This document shows positions 50,254 to 58,467 of a stretch of 64,000 nt of DNA, piece after piece. Where the stretch lies: NCBI GenBank assembly GCA_015654635.1, contig JAATGP010000004.1:1-64000 (forward strand), read 5' to 3'. Position 1 is the stretch's first letter. Each line of letters begins with the position of its first letter. The stretch is from Alphaproteobacteria bacterium (GTDB taxonomy: Bacteria; Pseudomonadota; Alphaproteobacteria; Micropepsales; Micropepsaceae). The translations under genes were made by a program, and so were the position numbers. Below the pieces are notes generated by a model. It worked only from the letters and a program-made list of their open reading frames with translations. It had not been told where the DNA came from and ran no database searches.

Positions 50254-50787
50254 ATGAAGTTCGTCACCACCGCGCTGGCAGCGCTCGCACTTGCCATTAC
50301 CGCGGAAGCCCGAGCGGGCGATGCCGCCGCTTCCTACGCGGCTTTGAAAACCTTGGATGGATATTGGAAAGGTGTTGTCACCACCGATTATCCGCAGGCC
50401 GGATTCGACGGCGTCAACCTCAAGGTCCGGATACGGGTCACCTCAAGCGGGCACGCCATCCTGCACGAGATGGGTGCGCCGGCCGAACAGCAGGGGCCCG
50501 AGCATATGGGCGATATCACCGTTTTTCACTTGGTCGGCGACCATCTGTTAGGAGACCACTATTGCGACGCCGACAACGAGACGCATATGGAAACCTCGCC
50601 GTCGCCCGATGCGAATGCCGTCAGCTTCGACTTCATCAGCCTCACCGGCAGCGCCAAGATGGGCTTCATTCACGATGTCACGTTTAAGACCATCACGGCG
50701 GATCACCATGCCGAAACCTGGACCTTCGTGATGCCGGGCGACAAGGTTATGCACGCACATTTCGACCTGCAGCGACAGAAACCCTAG
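50254..50787 (+). CDS. Exported protein, unknown function
   Basis: A 177-residue protein with signal peptide MKFVTTALAALALAITAEAR and a beta-rich mature part (LDGYWKGVVTTDYPQAGFDG, MGDITVFHLVGDHLLGDHYC) like DUF1579-type lipocalin-fold proteins. Histidine-rich segments (HYCDADNETHMET, DHHAETWTF) might bind metal. It follows the ABC operon but behind its own palindrome, and so is likely co-regulated with it. The 321 bases after it contain no gene. Confidence 0.7.
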   Translation: MKFVTTALAALALAITAEARAGDAAASYAALKTLDGYWKGVVTTDYPQAGFDGVNLKVRIRVTSSGHAILHEMGAPAEQQGPEHMGDITVFHLVGDHLLGDHYCDADNETHMETSPSPDANAVSFDFISLTGSAKMGFIHDVTFKTITADHHAETWTFVMPGDKVMHAHFDLQRQKP

Positions 50788-51108
50788 CATGACGACGCAG
50801 GCGATGCGCTCTGCTGCGCCCCACTGGTCCCTGGCTCCAGATCGAATGTCGCTTCTTCGGGCGCGCCCGGACGTACAAGGCGCTCGCGGAAGGCAAATAG
50901 AACATCTATGGGCCTCGTGAATGTCCGGAATCGAAAACGACTCTAGCATTCGGCACAGCCCATAACTCGCACACGAGTCCCGCACTACAATCCGGGGCAT
51001 GATCTATGCGATAGCCCCGGACAAGCGCCGTAAACTTTTGTGAAACCATCTTCCTTGAGGACCGCTTAAGCCTTTCGGCACGATATTGTTCTGCCTGGAG
51101 GTGCCCCG

Positions 51109-52332
51109 GTGAGTCAGCCGTTCATCCGCGATGAAACCAAGACATTAAGCCCCGAGGAAGCTTTGCAGCTTCTCGATGAGCAGGCGCGCCAAGCGCAAGA
51201 TATTCTGGCATCGCAACCCGATCTCGAACCGGATTTGGAGCGCTTTCTCGTCGAAAAAGGCGCCCCGGCGACACGGCGGGCGGTGGCGGCCAATCCAGGC
51301 GCCAGCCCCGAAGCCAACCTGCTGCTCGCGGGTGACCAGGACCAGGATGTGCGCAAGGTTTTGGCTGGCAAGATCGGCCGGCTGTTCCCGGGCCTCCTCG
51401 CCGAAGAACAAAAGCAGTTGCGCGACATGGCGCTCGCAACCCTGGAAAAGCTGGCCCAGGACGAAGTCTCCGAAGTGCGCGCGGCTTTGGCCGAGGAAAT
51501 CAAGCATCACAATTGCGTGCCTAAGCCGATTGTATGGGCCCTGGCCAACGACGCCGAGCTTTCTGTTCGCCTGCCGGTGATCGAATTTTCGCCGCAACTG
51601 GAAGACGAAGATTTGATCCAGCTGGTGGTGGCCTCGCGCGCCAGCGCCATCTTAAGCGCCATCGCCAGGCGCAAGAAGCTTTCGGGCGATGTCTGCGAGG
51701 CGGTGGCCACCACCCTCGATATCGATGCCGTCTCCGCCCTCTTGGCCAATACCGATGCGGCGATCCGAACCAAGACTTTGGACAAGATCATCTCTCAAGC
51801 AGCCGAAGTGGCTGAGTGGCATGGTCCGCTCGTGGTCCGCGCCGACCTCAGCCAAGGCGCCGTCCATAGGCTGGCGGGCTTTGTCAGCAGCGCCATGATC
51901 GATGATCTGGTGTCGCGCGGCGGCCTCGACGAGGCCACGCGCAACCACATCAAACGCAAGCTCGAAGAGCGCAAGAAAGCCGAAGCCAAGGCCGATGCCG
52001 CCATGATCGCGGCCCTGCGCACCGGGGAGCAGACCGAGGCTTTCGTCGCCGAAGCTGTGGAAAGCTGCCGCAAAGATACGGTGGTCAAAGCGCTTGCTGT
52101 TCTGACCAAAACCGACGACGTGACGGTGCGCCGTGTGCTCGATTCCAAATCGGCCAAAAGTGCCATCGCGCTGGTGTGGCGGGCGGGGCTATCCATGCGC
52201 GTCGCCTTCCAGCTCCAAGTCCAAGTTATGCGGCTGGCAGGCAATCTGGTCATCCCGGCCCGGCGGGGGATCGATTTTCCGCTGTCCGAAGAAGAAATGC
52301 GCTGGCATCTCGACTATTTCGGCATCAGCTGA
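51109..52332 (+). CDS. DUF2336 protein
   Basis: A 407-residue cytoplasmic protein of the alphaproteobacterial DUF2336 family, built of HEAT-like helical repeats: RRAVAANPGASPEANLLLAG, DVRKVLAGKIGRLFPG, SEVRAALAEEIKHHNC and KDTVVKALAVLTKTDDVTVR. GTG start at 51109 with GGAGG upstream. Function of the family is unknown; it may be a scaffold. Monocistronic, followed by a hairpin. Confidence 0.85.
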   Translation: MSQPFIRDETKTLSPEEALQLLDEQARQAQDILASQPDLEPDLERFLVEKGAPATRRAVAANPGASPEANLLLAGDQDQDVRKVLAGKIGRLFPGLLAEEQKQLRDMALATLEKLAQDEVSEVRAALAEEIKHHNCVPKPIVWALANDAELSVRLPVIEFSPQLEDEDLIQLVVASRASAILSAIARRKKLSGDVCEAVATTLDIDAVSALLANTDAAIRTKTLDKIISQAAEVAEWHGPLVVRADLSQGAVHRLAGFVSSAMIDDLVSRGGLDEATRNHIKRKLEERKKAEAKADAAMIAALRTGEQTEAFVAEAVESCRKDTVVKALAVLTKTDDVTVRRVLDSKSAKSAIALVWRAGLSMRVAFQLQVQVMRLAGNLVIPARRGIDFPLSEEEMRWHLDYFGIS

Positions 52333-52350
52333 TCTTGCAAGAAACACGCG

Positions 52351-52378
52351 CGTGCCGTTCGGGCGCGCCAACGGCACG
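52351..52378. terminator. Hairpin after the DUF2336 gene
   Basis: CGTGCCGTT / AACGGCACG with a 10-base GC-rich loop, 18 bases after the stop. No long T-run, so termination efficiency is uncertain. The rest of the gap to 52813 holds no supportable gene. Confidence 0.55.
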
Positions 52379-52813
52379 ACTTCGAGGCCGCAAGGAAGGC
52401 TCCGCCCTTCTCAGAGCATGAGATCACATCCGTTGGCTCATTCGTGCCGTCATCGAAATCGGTAGCAGAGAGGCCAAAATACGAGGTATTGCCCCGGAGC
52501 CGATGTGGCCGCTACCCCGGCTTTGAAAAACCATAACCCAAGCCTCGATAAAAGCCTTCAGCTTGGCGGGCAGCACGTCTGCGCAAACCAGACCCTGGAA
52601 GGCCGATTCGCAACCAAATACTGCCGTTGCGGCAAGAAAGGCCCATCGAAATTTTTCGGCACACCCCTTAGCAGCAATGGTGTTTGTATGCACGTCATAG
52701 TAGATAAATACTGTAAACCCGCGATGCTGGAAAAGTCCCTCTTCTGGGCCCCGGTCCTTGCAGGGTTTGAAACACCGATGCGCCATCTGCGCGTATTCTT
52801 TGGGGAGATATGC

Positions 52814-53788
52814 ATGAGACACATCATTCGTCTTGCCGGAATAGTTGCAGCTTTCTGTTTGGCCACATTCTATGCGGCGCCGCCCGCAGGTGCGCAGGCG
52901 ACGCGCACCTGGGTATCCGGTGTCGGCGACGATGCTAATCCGTGCAGCCGGACCGCGCCCTGCAAAACCTTCGCCGGTGCCATCTCCAAAACGGCCGTCA
53001 ATGGTGAAATCAACTGTCTGGATCCGGCCGGCTTCGGTACGGTGACGATCACCAAGTCCATTGCGCTCATCTGCCAGTACACCGAAGGCGGCATCACAAA
53101 CCCGAGCACGAATGGAATCACTATCAACTCCGCTGGAGCTGTCGTATTTCTGAGCGGATTGGATATCGAAGGCGGCGGCACCGGCCTAAACGGCATCAAC
53201 TTCATCCAGGGTGCCGCACTGCATGTCGAGCAGTCCAAAATCCGGGGAAATAACGCCGCCAGTACCACGGCCGGTTCCGGCATCTTTTTCGCGCCCAATA
53301 GCGCGGCCACCCTCTACGTCTCCGATACGGTCATCGCCGACAATGGTGCGGGTAGCGGCGCCACCGCGACGGGCTCGGGTATTATGATCAGGCCCGGCGC
53401 TGGCGGCAGTGCCATAGCTGTGCTCGATCGCGTCCACCTGGAGAATAACTCCAACGGCATCAGTATCGATACGAGGACTGGCAACGCTTCCTCGGCAACC
53501 TTCACGGATGGCACCATCTCAGGCGGTGCGCTCGGGGCGGTTGCGGTTTCCACAGGCGCGACGCAGGCACAATTGACCATCAATCGTAGCGTTATTCAGA
53601 ATATGAGTCTGTTTGCCGTGGATGCTTCTGGAAACGGCGCGCAAACAACTGTCGGTGCCTCTGTCATTACCTCCAATGGGCAAGCTTGGGCAACGCAAGC
53701 CGGCGGCGTCACGGCCTCGTACAGCGATAACGAGGTCGCGGGCAATACCACGGCCAGCGCGCCCACCACCACTCTTCTCAAATCGTAA
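52814..53788 (+). CDS. Exported right-handed beta-helix protein
   Basis: A 324-residue protein with signal peptide (IIRLAGIVAAFCLATFYA, cleavage near AGA). The mature part begins with the recurrent TRTWVSGVGDDANPCSRTAP, CKTFAGAIS pattern of secreted parallel beta-helix (pectate-lyase-like) proteins, then Asn/Gly/Ser/Thr-rich helix coils (GLNGINFIQGAALHVEQSKI). The role is unknown; carbohydrate binding or adhesion is possible. Start 52814 has GGGGAG upstream; the 309-base longer frame is not supported. Confidence 0.8.
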   Translation: MRHIIRLAGIVAAFCLATFYAAPPAGAQATRTWVSGVGDDANPCSRTAPCKTFAGAISKTAVNGEINCLDPAGFGTVTITKSIALICQYTEGGITNPSTNGITINSAGAVVFLSGLDIEGGGTGLNGINFIQGAALHVEQSKIRGNNAASTTAGSGIFFAPNSAATLYVSDTVIADNGAGSGATATGSGIMIRPGAGGSAIAVLDRVHLENNSNGISIDTRTGNASSATFTDGTISGGALGAVAVSTGATQAQLTINRSVIQNMSLFAVDASGNGAQTTVGASVITSNGQAWATQAGGVTASYSDNEVAGNTTASAPTTTLLKS

Positions 53789-53807
53789 ATCTCGCCTTCG
53801 ATCAAGG

Positions 53808-53836
53808 CGCCCGGATGGTCTCCATCCGGGCGTTTT
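53808..53836 (+). terminator. Rho-independent terminator after the beta-helix gene
   Basis: CGCCCGGATGG / CCATCCGGGCG, perfect 11-bp stem with a 3-base loop and TTTT after it. The 413 bases from here to the tRNA fragment show nothing I can support. Confidence 0.93.
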
Positions 53837-54249
53837 GTGGAAAGGACACCTTTAACCGCCCGCTTCCGCGGAGGAAAACCGGCGGCCGTTTTAAGAAAGC
53901 AACTAGCGCCGGTGCGATCAGAAGATAAGTCGTGGCATACGCTCAAGATTTCAGAACCCTGTGCTTGGCCTTGCCATGGTGGCTGCACGTGGCGCGGCCC
54001 TGTCAAACCAAACGGCCTTTCAATTCCGCCCTCGGGCCAAGCCCGCTGCTGGTTTGCGGAACTCATCCCCAGCATTGCAGGGCTACACCACGGCATTGGC
54101 CGGTTTTCCGCATCGACATATGTCGCTGCCCGCGCCATATTCCGCCCACTGGGATAAGGCTAGGAAACAATCTGCCAATATCCGGCGGGGTAGAGCCAAT
54201 AGAAAGCAAGCGGGAAGTTTCCTTTAAGCCCTTGTTTTAAGAAGACTAA

Positions 54250-54286
54250 GCGGGCGTAGTTCAATGGTAGAACGGCAGCTTCCCAA
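54250..54286 (+). pseudogene. tRNA-Gly(CCC) 5' half, broken after the anticodon loop
   Basis: GCGGGCGTAGTTCAATGGTA and the following bases are the acceptor strand, the D-arm (GTTC/GAAC) and the anticodon 5' stem GCAGC with loop TTCCCAA of a bacterial glycine tRNA. After the loop the sequence stops matching: no T-arm or acceptor 3' strand follows. The break sits at an integrase gene, so this is an attachment site: an island has integrated in the anticodon region and the intact tRNA should be rebuilt at the island's far end, outside the window. Confidence 0.85.
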
Positions 54287-54431
54287 ATTCATTTGGGCCC
54301 AAAACATAGCTGCGCATACCATCACCTAAAACTCATAAAACCTATATTTATCAGCGCTTTTATGGTACATAGCGGAACATTGAAATCCGCTCCTACACAC
54401 CCGATTTGGGAGCCAAAAAAGAGCCAAAATT

Positions 54432-55562
54432 TTGCCGAAGGTTCACCTCACTGATCTTTCAGTCCGTGCACTGAAGGCTCCCGAGAATGGCACGGTCACG
54501 TATTTTGACGATGCGACACCCGCCTTCGGTGTCCGCGTGTCGTACGGCGGCAAGAAGACGTGGATCGTCATACGCGGCAAGCGCCGCAGCCGCACCCGGC
54601 TTGGCACCTACCCCGACCTGCCGCTTACCGATGCCCGCAAGAAGGCAAAGAAGCTTCTTTCCGATGCTGAGCACGAAGTAGGCCGCAAGCCGTTCGGCGC
54701 CACGCTGGACCAATACATCGAAATGCACGGTCAAAAGCTGAAGGAGAGCTCGAAACTTGAAGTCTCGCGGGTTCTAAAACGCCACTTCCTTCCAGAGTAC
54801 GGCCAGCGCCCTGTCGGGCAGATCACACGTCAAAGCGTCGCCGCGATCCTCGATAGCCTTGTGGTGAAGACACCGGGTGAAGCTACCCATGCCTACTGCA
54901 ATATCCGGACTTTCTTCCGTTGGTGTGTGGGCCACGGATACCTGCTGCATTCTCCGTGCGAGGCGATGTCCTCGCCCTCACGCTACATCCCGCGCCAGCG
55001 TGCGCTGAATGATATGGAACTAAAAGCGCTTTGGCAGTTCACCGATCGCGTCGGCTACCCATTCGGCACCTTTGTGAAGCTTCTCGTCCTCACCGGCCAG
55101 CGCTCTGGGGAAATCAATTCGCTGCATTTCAATGCCATCGACTACGGCAGTCGCACGATCACGTTCTCCGAGACAAAGAACGGTCGGGTACATGTCATTC
55201 CGTTCGGCAACTTGTTTGTGGAAGTCCTGGGTACAGTGCCGCACAGGACCGGGCTGCTATTTCCTGGTCGCGAGAGCGACAAGCCATACAATGGCGGCGG
55301 CAAACAGAAGTGGCTCATGGACAAGGAGCTGAAGCTGCCGCATTTCACGCTTCACGACCTTCGCCGCACCTTTGCGACCAAGCTCGCCGAGTTGGGCGTA
55401 GCACCACACGTTGTGGAGCGGCTATTGAACCATAGCTCGGGCGTTATTTCAGGCGTGGCCGCGATCTATAACCGCTTCGAATACCGAAATGAGATGCGAG
55501 CCGCGGTTGAGGCTTGGGAGGAGCGGCTTCGCGCAATCATGAAGGGTAACAGCCAGCTCTGA
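54432..55562 (+). CDS. Tyrosine recombinase (island integrase)
   Basis: A 376-residue site-specific integrase. The N-terminal arm-binding domain (YFDDATPAFGVRVSYGGKKT, DUF4102-like) and core-binding domain precede the catalytic domain. The catalytic residues are R in LTGQRSGEINSLHF, K in SETKNGRVHVI, HxxR in HDLRRTFATKL, H in LLNHSSG and the nucleophile Y in AIYNRFEY. It starts with TTG at 54432, as no ATG or GTG is in frame before a stop. The gene is 145 bases after the broken tRNA, the usual place for the enzyme that inserted the island. Confidence 0.93.
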   Translation: MPKVHLTDLSVRALKAPENGTVTYFDDATPAFGVRVSYGGKKTWIVIRGKRRSRTRLGTYPDLPLTDARKKAKKLLSDAEHEVGRKPFGATLDQYIEMHGQKLKESSKLEVSRVLKRHFLPEYGQRPVGQITRQSVAAILDSLVVKTPGEATHAYCNIRTFFRWCVGHGYLLHSPCEAMSSPSRYIPRQRALNDMELKALWQFTDRVGYPFGTFVKLLVLTGQRSGEINSLHFNAIDYGSRTITFSETKNGRVHVIPFGNLFVEVLGTVPHRTGLLFPGRESDKPYNGGGKQKWLMDKELKLPHFTLHDLRRTFATKLAELGVAPHVVERLLNHSSGVISGVAAIYNRFEYRNEMRAAVEAWEERLRAIMKGNSQL

Positions 55563-55653
55563 CTTATCTTAGAGCTGACCTCGTGACAACCATGGGAAAT
55601 GGCCCCATGCTTTAATTGTCGTAGCCATTAAAGGGGCGGCTTGGCCGGAGATC

Positions 55654-56316
55654 TTGAGCAATACGCTTCACACCTTCCTCCAGACCGTTTTCGGCTGTTC
55701 GCCCGACATCGCCAATATCATTGGTCGTGCCGCAGTTGAGCGACGCTATCGAGAGCAGGCAACCATCCTTAAGCAGGGCGACCGAGCCGAAGCGACGTAT
55801 TTGTTGGTCTCAGGACGTGCTCACGCCCTGATTTACAGCTCCCAAGGTCAACTGGCGTTACTGCATGAGTACTTGCCGGGTGATTTCTTTGGCGCGATAG
55901 CCAACCCCACCCCAGAACCAGAAGAAGCGGATGTCGTTGCCGTTGAGGAGGTTCGAGCGGCAGTCTTCCTCATATTGAATTTCTTGGGGCTCGCGGAAAC
56001 CCACGCCTGTGTGGGGCTCGCCCTCTCCAAGATGCTTCTTAAACAACTCCGCGCAACGAGCGCCCGCGTTTCGGAGCGTTCGATCCTCTCGGCGACGGGC
56101 CGCGTACACGCTGAGCTCCTGCGCCTTCCCCGGCTAGCAGATGGTCGAACGATCCGCCCGGCGCCGGTGCTCGCAAATCTTGCCATTCGCGCGTACACGA
56201 CGCGTGAGACGGTCTCACGCGCCGTCAGCGCGCTTGAGCGTCGCGGCATTGTCTCTCGAAGTTCGGATGCCCTCGTCATTGTCGCACCGCACCGATTGGA
56301 AGAGCTCATTGTCTAA
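55654..56316 (+). CDS. Crp/Fnr-family regulator
   Basis: A 220-residue regulator with a cyclic-nucleotide-binding barrel (EQATILKQGDRAEATYLLVS, GDFFGAIANP), a dimer helix and a Crp-type winged helix (AYTTRETVSRAVSALERRG). No Fnr cysteine cluster. TTG start at 55654 with GGAG upstream. Its end overlaps by 4 bases the convergent gene that carries a cyclase-like domain. It may sense a nucleotide signal or control the island. Confidence 0.87.
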   Translation: MSNTLHTFLQTVFGCSPDIANIIGRAAVERRYREQATILKQGDRAEATYLLVSGRAHALIYSSQGQLALLHEYLPGDFFGAIANPTPEPEEADVVAVEEVRAAVFLILNFLGLAETHACVGLALSKMLLKQLRATSARVSERSILSATGRVHAELLRLPRLADGRTIRPAPVLANLAIRAYTTRETVSRAVSALERRGIVSRSSDALVIVAPHRLEELIV

Positions 56317-57926
56317 GTTGCGGGACGCGCGCTAAGCGCGAACAGGCGAACGGAGCGTCCTGCTTCCGCCTCGGGCATATCACCAACATATTCCGCAAGA
56401 GGACAATCGTTTTCGGGACCAGCATTGAGCGCCGCCGCAAACTCCTCCGTTACATAAACGGCGCCGGGGGGTGTCGATGACAGGATATGCCGTGGTAATG
56501 CCGCAGTTCTTCCTGCCACCAGGGGTGGCCCACCAAAGGGATCATTCATGCGCTCGGCAACTCCATAATGGCCCGCAGCGGCGATATCAACGGCACCCTT
56601 GAGAGTAGCCACGGCCAACAGAGCGGCCTGTGCTGCGAGAGCTGGTGTATCAAATTCGACAACCAACGCCTCCCCCGTCCAACGCACCGCAACTGGAGGC
56701 GAACGAAGAAATGCCAACATATGGGTGAGTTGTTCCGCGATAGCAGCGAACCTCACGTCACGGTCGGCATCAGGCCATGCGATACGCAAGACCGCGACCA
56801 AGCATTGTGTTGAATCCAGGACCGGATACCCGTCTGCGTCCCCCTCATCGCCCACGCGCGGCCTGATCAAAACGCGCTGTCGTCGCGATGACGCCGTCCA
56901 CGTGGCATGCGCCCACTGACTGCTGCCGGGAACGCCATCATCCGCTGGGCTCCGATCAAGGACCACCAGCTGGACGGCCTCCGTTGAAAGACTGGCGGCC
57001 TGCATCACCGCTTTTCCCATGGCAACTTCTGTTGCCAATTGAAGGATCTGCGGCAACAGCGGTGGGTTATCCCCGTCAACAACGAAAACGCTGGTCGCTT
57101 GTACCAAAACACAATCGAACCGCGTCACCCATTCCACACCCGAGGGAACAACCGACACCTCCCGGAACAGTTCCGGTGCCGTTGGGAGCACCACATGGAG
57201 TTCGGCGCCGACTTCGAGCAAAACCTCGGCGATTAAAATATCCGCTCCGGCCGCAAGTGCGCCAAAGCCAAAGCCGATATTCTCCTCTTCAATCAATTTG
57301 CGGACATTTTTGCGCAGGTCCTCATCGTCGCCCGCCAATTGCATATGCCCGGCGAAGTGTAAGCACCGTGGGGGACGAAGGGTTTCGAGCCAGGACCTTT
57401 CCTGCCCTAGGGCGTCCAAAATCAGTCTGAATTGCCGAAGGGTGGATGCGTGATCTTCATAGGCAAGTGGTGCCCGCGCGATTGCCTCCTTCAGGCTCGC
57501 TTTTGCCTTCACGGCATCTCCCAGAAGGAGATAGGCTTCAGCAGCCGTGGCTGCCTGATAATAGGGCGTTTCCGCTTCATTCACGCTGTGTCGACCTATG
57601 TCCAACACGCGAGCGGCAAGATCGCGGGCTTGTTCCTCGTGACCAGCCAAGAGGGACAACGTTGCCGCGTTGATCAAAGGATAGGTTGCCGCGTTGATTT
57701 CTGCGGCACGCATATAGGCATCGGCTGCTTCCACGTAGAGCGTTTGGCGCGCCTCTCTAACCGTCCCAAGCGCGCGATCCTTGAGGAGACGCCCCACGAT
57801 GCAGAGCACCGCGGGGTCATCCCTTATTTGATCGAAGCGGCCTTCCCGCAGCAATTGCCACGCGTAGTCAACCGCACCAGCACGCGCGTACCCGATGATA
57901 GAGAGTAAGGTTGCCCTCTTGCTCAA
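56313..57926 (-). CDS. TPR / SLOG-like Rossmann / degenerate nucleotide-cyclase-like protein
   Basis: A 537-residue protein in three parts. Residues about 1-175 are TPR-like helices (YVEAADAYMRAAEINAATY, AATAAEAYLLLGDAVKAKAS). Residues about 185-305 form a Rossmann-type module (LHFAGHMQL, FGALAAGADILIAEVLLEVG, ELHVVLPTAPELF), resembling SLOG/TIR-family nucleotide-sensing folds. Residues about 395-505 resemble the C-terminal half of a class III cyclase (GEALVVEFDTPALAAQAALL, PPGAVYVTEEFAAAL) but without a full metal-binding aspartate pair, so it is probably non-catalytic. TTG start at 57926. It is last in an operon with the small protein and the TIR gene. I do not know a described system of this composition. 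Confidence 0.72.
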   Translation of the reverse strand: MSKRATLLSIIGYARAGAVDYAWQLLREGRFDQIRDDPAVLCIVGRLLKDRALGTVREARQTLYVEAADAYMRAAEINAATYPLINAATLSLLAGHEEQARDLAARVLDIGRHSVNEAETPYYQAATAAEAYLLLGDAVKAKASLKEAIARAPLAYEDHASTLRQFRLILDALGQERSWLETLRPPRCLHFAGHMQLAGDDEDLRKNVRKLIEEENIGFGFGALAAGADILIAEVLLEVGAELHVVLPTAPELFREVSVVPSGVEWVTRFDCVLVQATSVFVVDGDNPPLLPQILQLATEVAMGKAVMQAASLSTEAVQLVVLDRSPADDGVPGSSQWAHATWTASSRRQRVLIRPRVGDEGDADGYPVLDSTQCLVAVLRIAWPDADRDVRFAAIAEQLTHMLAFLRSPPVAVRWTGEALVVEFDTPALAAQAALLAVATLKGAVDIAAAGHYGVAERMNDPFGGPPLVAGRTAALPRHILSSTPPGAVYVTEEFAAALNAGPENDCPLAEYVGDMPEAEAGRSVRLFALSARPAT

Positions 57927-57945
57927 CGGACAGCATCCGGCTCGA

Positions 57946-58467
57946 TCATTGCGGCCGTTCGCCAGGGTTTAGGATATCAGGATCAATCCTGACCAGCAGC
58001 GGGACAGCGTCAGTCCCATCGTTGCTATCATGATCAACATTGATATAGAGCGCATAAAGATCGGAGTTGGTATCTGTATCACCCAAATACAGAGCGTTGA
58101 ACCGCACCTCCATACAACGCCCATCCACGATTGTGGGTGTCAGATTGAAATACCGGGGCTTTTCAGGATAGCTAATCGGACCCAAGACCACCGCATCATC
58201 GTGCCGAAACTCCCAGTTCCAGTCCTGTGACAACCGGAACACAATTGTGCAATCTTGTGGCACTCGAATCTGCAATGGAGCATCGCCAGTTGGATCTGGC
58301 ACTGGTGGGCGTTCCACAAAATAATATCTCAGTCGCCCGTTGACTGCCTCCATGTCGATCACATAGACGCGCTCCTCTTGGGAGGGAGGCGGATCGGGTA
58401 GCGGCCAAAAGGGGATCGGTTGTTCGTCTTTCGGCCTGAAACTGCGAACTGGTGTCGTAGTGCTCAT
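57946..58467 (-). CDS. Small beta-rich protein of the TIR operon
   Basis: A 173-residue cytoplasmic protein, proline-rich at the N-terminus (PFWPLPDPPPSQEERVYVID) and otherwise predicted beta-sandwich (LQIRVPQDCTIVFRLSQDWN, RYFNLTPTIVDGRCMEVRFN), with an acidic, Asp/Asn-rich end (LGDTDTNSDLYALYINVDHD). I do not recognise a family. Its start codon overlaps the TIR stop (ATGA), so it is translated together with it; it ends 19 bases before the TPR/SLOG gene. It may be a ligand sensor or adaptor. Confidence 0.68.
   Translation of the reverse strand: MSTTTPVRSFRPKDEQPIPFWPLPDPPPSQEERVYVIDMEAVNGRLRYYFVERPPVPDPTGDAPLQIRVPQDCTIVFRLSQDWNWEFRHDDAVVLGPISYPEKPRYFNLTPTIVDGRCMEVRFNALYLGDTDTNSDLYALYINVDHDSNDGTDAVPLLVRIDPDILNPGERPQ

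Noticed and set aside
52505..52813. N-terminal extension of the beta-helix protein
   Set aside because: No start signal; a clear signal peptide and RBS mark 52814 as the start.
54250..54440. Group I intron in the glycine tRNA anticodon loop
   Set aside because: GCTGC at 54309 could pair with the anticodon stem, but no T-arm or acceptor 3' strand follows, and an integrase is next. An integration break fits better.
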